Of a DNA stretch of 11,174 nucleotides, positions 1 through 6,193 are shown piece after piece (position 1 is the stretch's first letter; every line of letters begins with the position of its first letter). The notes under the pieces were generated by a model. It had not been told where the DNA came from. It worked only from the letters and a program-made list of their open reading frames with translations, and did not search any database. This DNA is from Candidatus Iainarchaeum sp. (GTDB lineage: Archaea; Iainarchaeota; Iainarchaeia; JAADDC01). The stretch covers positions 1-11,174 of the forward strand of contig WAPE01000011.1 of the NCBI GenBank assembly GCA_015520865.1. The letters run 5' to 3'. A program made the position numbers and the translations under genes.

Positions 1-35
1 ATATATGGGGTCTAATGATGGAGGTGGAGGAAGTG

Positions 36-42
36 TTTAAAA
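36..42 (+). promoter_or_regulatory. TATA box of tmk
   Basis: TTTAAAA sits 23-29 nt before the tmk ATG. This is the archaeal TBP-site spacing expected if transcription starts at or next to the start codon. Positions 1-35 hold no recognisable gene end. Confidence 0.6.
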
Positions 43-64
43 CGATCGATTCTACCTTCTTAGG

Positions 65-700
65 ATGGAATGGAAAGAGGTACCAAACACTTCTCCTAGG
101 TTCGTTGTTTTTGAGGGCATAGATGGAAGCGGAAAGACCCTTCAACTTAGTTGGCTTTCAGCGTGGCTCCAGAAACGAAAATACAAAGTTTTTGTGACAG
201 AAGAACCTATGAGAGAGTCGATTACGGGCCACTTCGTCAAGATAGCCCTAAAAAGTAAAGAAAAGTATCCGCCAGAAATATACCTGCTTCTTTTCCTGCA
301 GGACAGGATAAACCACATTGAAAACTATATAAAACCGGCTCTAGAGGCAGGCAAGATCGTCCTTTCCGATAGGTATCACTTCTCTACCCTGGCCTACCAA
401 ACAGCCCAAGGAATAGAAAGAAGTAAGATCGACGGTGTCTTGAAGGCCTTAAACTATGAGATTCTCCAGCCCAATCTAACAATCTTCATCGACGTACCCG
501 TGGAAGTGGCCTTAGAGCGAATCTATGGAAGAACGAAGGGAACCGTTGACCTTTACGAGAAGGAGGAGTTCCTGAGGAAGGTCAGGGAAAACTACCTGGA
601 ACTAGCAAAGGAATTCAACTTCCTTGTCATTGATGGAGACAGAGATCCGGAGGAGATCCACGAAGAAATAGTGAAAAGGGTGGGGAAGTTCTATCCTTGA
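65..700 (+). CDS. tmk: Thymidylate kinase (dTMP kinase)
   Basis: This 211-aa protein has the full length of archaeal dTMP kinases, which phosphorylate dTMP to dTDP with ATP in the cytosol. Visible motifs are the P-loop GIDGSGKT (residues 18-25), TEEP (45-48) corresponding to the substrate-contacting TREP-type motif, and the DRY motif (102-104) followed by FSTLAYQ. A LID-like segment lies near IYGRTKG (about 153-159). The ATG at 65 is preferred because TTTAAAA lies at 36-42, 23-29 nt upstream, which fits a leaderless transcript starting at the ATG. No Shine-Dalgarno sequence is seen. The TGA at 698-700 lies inside the last codons of the convergent L10e gene, giving a 10-bp tail-to-tail overlap. 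Family assignment is secure; activity is inferred from it. Confidence 0.96.
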   Translation: MEWKEVPNTSPRFVVFEGIDGSGKTLQLSWLSAWLQKRKYKVFVTEEPMRESITGHFVKIALKSKEKYPPEIYLLLFLQDRINHIENYIKPALEAGKIVLSDRYHFSTLAYQTAQGIERSKIDGVLKALNYEILQPNLTIFIDVPVEVALERIYGRTKGTVDLYEKEEFLRKVRENYLELAKEFNFLVIDGDRDPEEIHEEIVKRVGKFYP

Positions 701-1230
701 ACATCGGTCTGCTTTCTTTCCCGAATTATTACCTTGTAGTGCCCTGGCATCTTCATTGCAGCCCTTCTAAAGGCTTCCCTCACGTAGGGCTCGAACTCCC
801 TCATCGTTACAACCTCGAACATTACCTTACCGGGATAAACTTGGGCTGCCCTTCCTACAGGTCGTCCAAAGGCCCTTCTCATACCCTTCTGGAGACGGTC
901 GGCACCAGCACCCGTTAGCTGGCGGTTCTCCCGAAGGATGTGATGAGGATAAGCCCTTACACGGATCCAGAACCTTTTCTGGATCTTCTTCTCTAAGAAT
1001 CTGACGATAGCCATACGGGCGGCCTCGATGGCGTTGTCCCTAACCTGGAGGGCATCCTCGGCAACAAGGTAGTAAACTGTGTCGAACTCGGGGCGAAGTT
1101 CTCCCTGCACGAATCTCCTTATCCTCACAGCAGGGTTGGCCCCTATGTAGTTCTTCTCAGGTACCTTAACGGCGACCCTCGTATAGGGGCGTTCTAGCTT
1201 ACGGTAAGCGCGAGCCGGCCTGAGAGCCAT
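691..1230 (-). CDS. rpl10e: Large-subunit ribosomal protein L10e (uL16 family)
   Basis: This 179-aa protein is a complete archaeal/eukaryotic L10e, the counterpart of bacterial L16, which sits on the 50S subunit near the central protuberance and tRNA-binding region. Evidence is the typical opening MALRPARAYRKLERPYTR, the basic and aromatic N-terminal half, and the segment near GADRLQKGMRRAFGRPVGRA with the KVMFEV strand following. The ATG is preceded by GAGGTG with a 5-nt spacer (in 1231-1245), a good archaeal Shine-Dalgarno site. A TATA-like TTTTTAAG lies at 1264-1271. The gene therefore probably has a very short leader, unlike most promoter-proximal genes here. Its last codons overlap the end of convergent tmk by 10 bp. 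Unusually for a ribosomal protein gene, no other ribosomal protein gene is adjacent. Confidence 0.97.
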   Translation of the reverse strand: MALRPARAYRKLERPYTRVAVKVPEKNYIGANPAVRIRRFVQGELRPEFDTVYYLVAEDALQVRDNAIEAARMAIVRFLEKKIQKRFWIRVRAYPHHILRENRQLTGAGADRLQKGMRRAFGRPVGRAAQVYPGKVMFEVVTMREFEPYVREAFRRAAMKMPGHYKVIIRERKQTDVQG

Positions 1231-1263
1231 ATCACCACCTCACCATAGAACGGCCAAGCAAAA

Positions 1264-1271
1264 CTTAAAAA
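1264..1271 (-). promoter_or_regulatory. TATA box of the L10e gene
   Basis: TTTTTAAG on the minus strand lies 34-41 nt before the L10e ATG. A start about 25 nt downstream would leave a leader of about 12 nt containing the GAGGTG ribosome binding site. Confidence 0.55.
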
Positions 1272-1304
1272 CCACTCCTTCTTAGTAACCTGCCCCCGGA
1301 AACG

Positions 1305-1310
1305 TTTTAT
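1305..1310 (+). promoter_or_regulatory. TATA box of the 1333 membrane protein gene
   Basis: TTTTAT lies 23-28 nt before the GTG at 1333, so transcription would begin at the GTG itself. With the L10e TATA box on the other strand, it makes the 102-bp gap at 1231-1332 a divergent promoter region. Confidence 0.55.
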
Positions 1311-1332
1311 TCATCGGCATTCTCCTTCTCCT

Positions 1333-2679
1333 GTGAAGAGGCTCCTCCTATTCCTGCTCATACTACCCCTCTCCTTCTCTGCAGTAGCCATCTATGCAAA
1401 GGACTTTTCCACAGATTGCTACGCGTATCAAGGAACCGTGGAAGAACTTCTACCTCAGTCTCCGCATGTTTTGGCGGCCTATCTCAGAGATCTAGGCTTC
1501 GACGTTAACGTAATTTATTCAACGGACGATCTCAGCCGGTACAATGCCGTTATTGTTCTTTCCTGTACTTCAATGAATCCCCAGGACGTAGACCGATTTC
1601 TTAGGTTTTACAAGGAGGGAGGAGGCCTGATTATAGACCTCCGATCAACGAATCCGCTGGCAGATCGGTTTGGGGTGGTAAAGAAGACCTATAAGTTGGA
1701 AGGACTTGACAGGGGATCGATATCCACCTCCTATACGGAGATAAAGAACGGTATCCTGGTAAAGGGTGCACTAACTTCACCCGCTGGCCCCGTTTTCTTC
1801 GGATACGAGAGGATGTACTATGTAGGAGAGCCCATTTACCTTCCGAGGGGTTTTAACTCGGGTTTTGCAACGGAAAACGGAGAGAACGTCTTGGGATGGA
1901 AGGAAGATAAAGGTAGAGTTGTCGTAACGGGGTGTCTGTACTGTTCCGGACCGCTGCTATTAGCAAATCTCGTGGATTGGGCGGAAGACGGAAAAATCGA
2001 CTTCCCATCATTCAGTGTAACGAGAAAGGTCCTCCCCGACGTCGTAAAACCAGGGGAAACCCTTGTTGACGATATTAGAGTGCTGGCGTCCGATAGCATG
2101 ACCGTGGGGGGAGAATACGTCTACGGGGTTGGAGGAAAGTACTGTAACTTTGGAGAACCACAGGCAGAGTTCGGAAGACCCCATCCGCTCGGTGATAGAA
2201 TAGAGGTGGAAACGAAGTTCATATACAAGGCATCTGGCTTGCCAGGGACGTGTTACCTTCCTCCGGTTTTGCTTCATCTCTCCTTTTCAGGAAAGAAGAG
2301 GGACGTTATCGTCGATCCCGTTGAGGTGACGGTAGCGGGAACAAGCGTAGTAGCCTATACGGACAACCTTCGATGGATCGTGGGTGCTCTCTTTGTTCTC
2401 GTGGTCGTAGCAGCGATCTTCGCAGCGCCTAGAATCAGAAAGAGGAGATTACTAAAGGAGTGGAAGAAGTACGTTCTCCTCATCGAGATGACAAAGAAAA
2501 GGAGGTTAGCAAACAAGATCTCCGAAGATGCATTCAAGTCATTGATAAAGGATTATGAGGAGAGGCTTCAGGAGATTGAAGCTGAGCTAAGGCTCATCGG
2601 TGTTGAACCTCCCTCCAAAGAAGAAGTGCTAGGACTATCACGACGGCAGCCAAGAGGATCAACCAGCCCGTCGAGATAG
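1333..2679 (+). CDS. Secreted membrane-anchored protein with GATase/DUF4350-like ectodomain
   Basis: This 448-aa protein has a signal peptide (residues 1-22, KRLLLFLLILPLSF core) and a long extracytoplasmic region. One transmembrane segment (348-366, WIVGALFVLVVVAAIFAAP) is followed by a basic stop-transfer stretch (367-373). The cytoplasmic tail of about 75 residues is highly charged; KISEDAFKSLIKDYEERLQEIEAEL (about 395-419) reads as a helical, coiled-coil or SHOCT-like segment. Residues 45-105, with YNAVIVLSCTSM and FYKEGGGLIIDL, resemble the Rossmann-like fold of class I glutamine amidotransferase-like/DUF4350 domains. No catalytic triad is evident, so a binding role is more likely than catalysis. 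A beta-rich, Ig-like region (about 225-340) precedes the anchor. The GTG start matches the TATA box at 1305-1310 and puts the signal peptide at the N-terminus. The last 86 nt overlap antisense with the gene at 2594-3520. Specific function is unknown. Confidence 0.8.
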   Translation: MKRLLLFLLILPLSFSAVAIYAKDFSTDCYAYQGTVEELLPQSPHVLAAYLRDLGFDVNVIYSTDDLSRYNAVIVLSCTSMNPQDVDRFLRFYKEGGGLIIDLRSTNPLADRFGVVKKTYKLEGLDRGSISTSYTEIKNGILVKGALTSPAGPVFFGYERMYYVGEPIYLPRGFNSGFATENGENVLGWKEDKGRVVVTGCLYCSGPLLLANLVDWAEDGKIDFPSFSVTRKVLPDVVKPGETLVDDIRVLASDSMTVGGEYVYGVGGKYCNFGEPQAEFGRPHPLGDRIEVETKFIYKASGLPGTCYLPPVLLHLSFSGKKRDVIVDPVEVTVAGTSVVAYTDNLRWIVGALFVLVVVAAIFAAPRIRKRRLLKEWKKYVLLIEMTKKRRLANKISEDAFKSLIKDYEERLQEIEAELRLIGVEPPSKEEVLGLSRRQPRGSTSPSR

Positions 2680-3520
2680 AGGACTCCATCTCGGGCTTGA
2701 GAGTTTGAGCAAAGGTTGTACCACAACTTCCAACACTCGTTCTTATCTTTAGTTCGATCTCCTTGGGGTTTGAACCCACAGGGGTGAAGATCTCGAGATT
2801 TTCGCCTTTTGGATCGATCTTCACACTGTTTACGTAGGTATCGTTTACGTAGGCATCTATCTTGGGTGGAATGACTTTCTTTCCGTTGAAGTAAACGGAG
2901 AATGTATAGAAGAGGAAGAACTGATCGCCCTTCTTGAGGAGCTCGTATTCAAGGGGCTTTATCTTCATCTTGCAGTCCGACAGGGAAACTTCCGGGAGGA
3001 TGTCCGGTATAGAGCCTCGTTTAACGTAGTAGGAAACGGTGGAGTGGCCGTCTTTCTTTATACTAACAAACCAGGCGATGGTAGGATCGTAGGAGACTAT
3101 CATTGCATCCGAAACGATATCAGAAGCCGTTTCGACGTTCTCCTTGGGTATATACTCCTTCACGATGTAATTGCCTTCTTTCCCGCTGAGGGTAATGAAG
3201 GCGTCGTACTTCGTGAAAACCTTTACGAGGGAGAGGCCGTTTTCTTCCCTTTGAAGGACGTTAAACAACCTTTGTATCGTTTCGTTGGAGACCGTCGTAT
3301 ATGTGACCCTAAGTTTATCGGAGAGGGGGATATTGGCGCAGCAGAGATATCGACCGTCGGAGAAGGAACAAGAAACGGTTTGGTAAACGTCCGAGGATTG
3401 AAATATGGCGTAATCCTTCGTGTTAAGGGGTTTACCGACGCAGACCCAGCTTGCGAAGGAGGTAGTAAACAGTCCTAAGAGGAATGCCAGTATCAGAAGA
3501 GATCTTGTTGACCGCCTCAC
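2594..3520 (-). CDS. Secreted protein with signal peptide and C-terminal membrane anchor, function unknown
   Basis: I do not recognise this 308-aa protein. It has a clear signal peptide (residues 1-24: RRSTR, then LLILAFLLGLFTTSFA), a beta-rich ectodomain, and a C-terminal transmembrane helix (285-302, GWLILLAAVVIVLALLLW) ending in a short charged tail. Six cysteines are present (27, 51, 60, 61, 183, 266), five or six of them in the predicted ectodomain and able to pair as disulfides. The only usable in-frame start is GTG at 3520, because an in-frame TGA lies just upstream. That start places 89 nt inside the preceding helix-turn-helix gene. Its 3' end overlaps the convergent surface-protein gene by 86 nt. 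Both neighbours share the signal-ectodomain-anchor plan, so they may work together at the cell surface; this is inference only. Confidence 0.78.
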   Translation of the reverse strand: MRRSTRSLLILAFLLGLFTTSFASWVCVGKPLNTKDYAIFQSSDVYQTVSCSFSDGRYLCCANIPLSDKLRVTYTTVSNETIQRLFNVLQREENGLSLVKVFTKYDAFITLSGKEGNYIVKEYIPKENVETASDIVSDAMIVSYDPTIAWFVSIKKDGHSTVSYYVKRGSIPDILPEVSLSDCKMKIKPLEYELLKKGDQFFLFYTFSVYFNGKKVIPPKIDAYVNDTYVNSVKIDPKGENLEIFTPVGSNPKEIELKIRTSVGSCGTTFAQTLKPEMESSISTGWLILLAAVVIVLALLLWREVQHR

Positions 3521-3815
3521 CGGATTTATATTTCTCGACGATCAATTTAAGCGTTTCCTCGTCGTACTTTGGCGGCCTACCGGGACGCCGATCGGTTGGA
3601 ACGAGACGAACCCCAACGGCTTCTAGGGCCTTCTTTACCTGATTTGAAGTCACCCTGTAGAGGGAGCGAGGTAAATAGATCTTCTCCAGGTTAGGATAGA
3701 GGCTTAAAAGGAGGGTAGCAACGTTCTTGGATAGTCGCCTGCCTAGGTAGACTTCTTTAACCTTTGGATCCTTCTTTAGATTTTTTAGATCGTCTCTTTG
3801 TCTTATCTTTATCAT
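3432..3815 (-). CDS. DUF1699-like protein with C-terminal helix-turn-helix
   Basis: The protein is 127 aa from the ATG at 3815. The N-terminal half (MIKIRQRDDL, then VKEVYLGRRLSKNV, LYPNLEKIYLPRSLYRVT and LEAVGVRLV) matches my recollection of DUF1699, a small archaeal family. In that family a KIR start, a CPNLE-type strand and a PKSY-type segment precede a C-terminal helical domain. Here the C-terminal half begins GRPPKYDEETLKLIVEKYKS and ends with NKISSDTGIPLRTVYYLLRKL, a resolvase/Hin-type helix-turn-helix, so DNA binding is likely. A GTG nine nt further upstream (3824) is possible. The ATG is preferred because AGGTG stands 6 nt before it and because the family starts at MKIR. The gene overlaps the C-terminus of the upstream 416-aa gene by 59 nt and the signal-peptide codons of the downstream gene by 89 nt. 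It may regulate the cluster it sits in. Confidence 0.82.
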   Translation of the reverse strand: MIKIRQRDDLKNLKKDPKVKEVYLGRRLSKNVATLLLSLYPNLEKIYLPRSLYRVTSNQVKKALEAVGVRLVPTDRRPGRPPKYDEETLKLIVEKYKSGEAVNKISSDTGIPLRTVYYLLRKLGLRR

Positions 3816-5007
3816 CCTTCCCACCTAGCAGTTCCAAGAACTTCTTTGCCCTTCCAGAGGGCGTTCTAACCTCCTGGAGGAGCCTTTCGATCTCTTCAAA
3901 CCTTCTACCGAGAGAGGGACAGATCTTAAAAAGGAGGGTGTCAGCCACGTCCCTCCAGGGAAAGGGTAGAACTCCGTAGAGCTCTCGAGCCTCCTCGACG
4001 ACTTCTATAACCCTCTGGGAGGGGATGGTACAGTTGGCCATTTCTGCATCCGAAAGTACCTCTTCCAAGGCCTCTACACCTTCTGGCATCCCCCTGAGGG
4101 GCACATTCCTTTTTCTGGCCCAGGGGGTAAAGTAGATGTAATATTGGAGCAAGAACAGCGTTAAGTAGGATTGTGCCAGAGAGAGCAACCTGTTGTAACG
4201 GAAGAACCGCTTTTTCCTTAAACCGTTGAGGATGTATGGTTTCACGCTTCCGTCATCGTCGAGAAATCCTGCCTCTTCAAGCTCCTGAAACAACTCCCAG
4301 TAGAGTTCCGGGTTTTCACTCACCTTTATGACGTCGTACTTCGTGACGATGGACTCGTAGGCGAGGATCTCATCGTAGTGGGGTATTTTGCTCCTTTCTG
4401 CTTCAACTATGTCCTTCCAGTGCCTATCTGTGGCTATTTTAACGGCCGTAGAGGCGAGTAACGTAGCAGTCGAAGAAGGGAGAAGACCCTTCCTCCCTTC
4501 CTTCTCAACACCCACCAACCGCTCATCCTCAAAGACAAGAGAGAGCCTCTTCTCCCCCCTCAGAAGTTTCTCTATGTCCCGAAAGGCCAGGTAGCCAGCA
4601 CCACCAGAGCGGAGTGTGAAAGAGAGATAATCACCTCCGTATGGCAAGAACGGCAGAAAGTCCCTCATAACGTTCTCCTTTAGGAAGTAGTAGGCTAGTT
4701 TATTGGCCAAAAATGCTATCTTGGCCCTCTCATAGGCCCATTTTCTGGAGTTAAGCGAGTATATAAAGGATTGAAGGAGTGGGGCTGCCTCTAGGAGCTC
4801 TTCTTTGTCCGAAAATCTAAGCTCCTTGAAAAGGTCTCCTACACCAAACTTTGGGGCGTGAAAGTTAAATCGACGCATATCAGAGACGAGGGAGGCTAAG
4901 ATCTTCGTCCTCTCGAGAGCTTCCTCTTCATCTTTGGGTTCTCTTCCCTCTAGTTTATCCATATAGTCGTTAGACCACGCTAATAGCTCGGAGGGAGATT
5001 CAAACAC
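3757..5007 (-). CDS. Conserved-looking archaeal protein of unknown function, 416 aa
   Basis: I do not recognise this protein. It looks soluble and mostly helical, with many Leu, Glu, Lys and Arg. Residues 118-141 contain glycine-rich turns (PYGG and SGGAG) among aromatic residues. Residues 233-262 (PELYWELFQELEEAGFLDDDG) could be a winged-helix-like element. An aromatic helix (about 273-295, with YLTLFLLQYYIYF) is too polar at its edges to call a membrane segment. The last 20 residues are Lys/Ser/Asp-rich and probably disordered; they lie in DNA shared with the next gene. The start is GTG at 5007, with TTAAAA at 5031-5036, 24-29 nt upstream. It begins 49 nt after the top6A stop but from its own promoter. 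A link to topoisomerase VI is possible from position alone. No catalytic motif is visible. Confidence 0.78.
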   Translation of the reverse strand: MFESPSELLAWSNDYMDKLEGREPKDEEEALERTKILASLVSDMRRFNFHAPKFGVGDLFKELRFSDKEELLEAAPLLQSFIYSLNSRKWAYERAKIAFLANKLAYYFLKENVMRDFLPFLPYGGDYLSFTLRSGGAGYLAFRDIEKLLRGEKRLSLVFEDERLVGVEKEGRKGLLPSSTATLLASTAVKIATDRHWKDIVEAERSKIPHYDEILAYESIVTKYDVIKVSENPELYWELFQELEEAGFLDDDGSVKPYILNGLRKKRFFRYNRLLSLAQSYLTLFLLQYYIYFTPWARKRNVPLRGMPEGVEALEEVLSDAEMANCTIPSQRVIEVVEEARELYGVLPFPWRDVADTLLFKICPSLGRRFEEIERLLQEVRTPSGRAKKFLELLGGKDDKDKTKRRSKKSKEGSKG

Positions 5008-5030
5008 AAGAAGGATAGGGCTGGAAGGGT

Positions 5031-5036
5031 TTTTAA
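5031..5036 (-). promoter_or_regulatory. TATA box of the 416-aa protein gene
   Basis: TTAAAA on the minus strand lies 24-29 nt before the GTG at 5007, in the 49-nt gap after top6A. It fits a leaderless GTG transcript and separates the downstream three-gene cluster from the topoisomerase operon. Confidence 0.55.
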
Positions 5037-5056
5037 CTTAGCCGCATTCCGTAACA

Positions 5057-6193
5057 TTATGGCAATACCTTTCCTGCCTCGAGCTTTGCCGGCACGTACT
5101 CCTTCGATATGAAACGCCAGTGTTTGGAGGAGGCGGCTTCCAGCTCCATCTTGAAGCCTTTCTTTTCCATAAGATCAAACTCTTGATGCCATTCTTTTTT
5201 CTTAAACCATGGGTACCTTCTAAGCTCACGCAAACGTTTTACGTCCTTCTCGTTAAGCTTAATCTGGACGGTCTTCGGAAAGCTAAAGTCGAAGTAGTCG
5301 GAGATCGTCATACCGAGGAATTTGGAAGGTGGTGTAGCTAACTGGGGCGAAAGGTAAGAAAGGTTGATCGATCCCTGCTTATAAACTGAGTAGATGTACC
5401 ACCCCCACGGATCGGCGTCGGTGAGGATGTAAACCGGAAGGTTAAACTCGTAGTGAAGCCTATGGACGAGACGCCGGGTAGCCCTGTCAGGCATACCCTC
5501 GGCGGTGATTATGAGGGCGTTGTGATCGTCCCAGAAGCGGTCCTCATGAAACCTTGTCCAGACGGCCGACTTCTCAATTACTAGAACAAATTCTGCTTCT
5601 ACCTTCTTTATCTTCACCCTCTCGGGTTCTACTATGGGCGGAACGGCCCATCCACCCATACCCACATTTGTTCCATCTACCTCGACGATCCTGTGCTTTC
5701 CATCAGGAGAGTAAACATGTTCTTCTATCTCTATCGGTCCAGCTACGTGACCCTTCCCTCCCTTGGAGAAAACGTGAAACTCTTCCCTAACAAAGCCTAG
5801 CATCGTTTCAAGGTCCTCAATGGCCTTGTCGCTTTCCTTCTGCTCATCTACGACGTTCTCCTTCGTTCCGGGGATGGTAAACTTGACGCGGTAGAACACG
5901 TCACGGAGGGACGTTGTTACACCTTCTTCCACGAGGCTTTTTATGGCAGCTGCCACTACAATCGTCTGAAGAAAGCGCTTCGCGTGGGCAACGTTAAGGA
6001 AGCTCCTTCGGGCGACCCTCTGACCCATCCGAAGGATTCCTTTCTCCTCATCCCAAATCACGTTGGAAAGCGATCGCACCGGGACCTCTAGGTAAAGCTC
6101 GCCTTCTTTTTCTGCCTTCTGAAGAATCTCCTTCGCCCATTCGGATAGCTTCTTAATGATCTGCTCGTCCACCTTTCGAATATCCTCCATCAT
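5057..6193 (-). CDS. top6A: DNA topoisomerase VI subunit A
   Basis: This 378-aa protein is the DNA-cleaving subunit of the type IIB A2B2 topoisomerase and a homologue of Spo11. It cuts both strands through 5'-phosphotyrosyl links during ATP-driven strand passage. The winged-helix (5Y-CAP) domain holds the catalytic tyrosine in SLRDVFYRVK (Tyr101). The Toprim domain follows, with the acidic metal ligand in VLVIEKSAV (Glu207) and the DxD pair in ILTDADPWG (Asp259, Asp261). ITAEGMPDRATRRLVHRL lies between them, as in the family. Length and motif spacing are normal. The ATG overlaps the top6B stop in an ATGA junction, so translation is probably coupled to give equal subunit amounts. A second ATG directly follows the first and cannot be excluded as the start. 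Confidence 0.97.
   Translation of the reverse strand: MMEDIRKVDEQIIKKLSEWAKEILQKAEKEGELYLEVPVRSLSNVIWDEEKGILRMGQRVARRSFLNVAHAKRFLQTIVVAAAIKSLVEEGVTTSLRDVFYRVKFTIPGTKENVVDEQKESDKAIEDLETMLGFVREEFHVFSKGGKGHVAGPIEIEEHVYSPDGKHRIVEVDGTNVGMGGWAVPPIVEPERVKIKKVEAEFVLVIEKSAVWTRFHEDRFWDDHNALIITAEGMPDRATRRLVHRLHYEFNLPVYILTDADPWGWYIYSVYKQGSINLSYLSPQLATPPSKFLGMTISDYFDFSFPKTVQIKLNEKDVKRLRELRRYPWFKKKEWHQEFDLMEKKGFKMELEAASSKHWRFISKEYVPAKLEAGKVLP

Noticed and set aside
1..35. End of an upstream plus-strand gene
   Set aside because: Stops occur at 13-15 and 38-40 in two frames, but too few codons are present to judge whether either is real.
3522..3531. AT-rich AAATATAAAT as a promoter for the 308-aa surface protein
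   Set aside because: It ends only a few nt before the GTG at 3520. Transcription would start inside the signal-peptide codons, where no other start exists. It is more likely just part of the upstream helix-turn-helix coding sequence.
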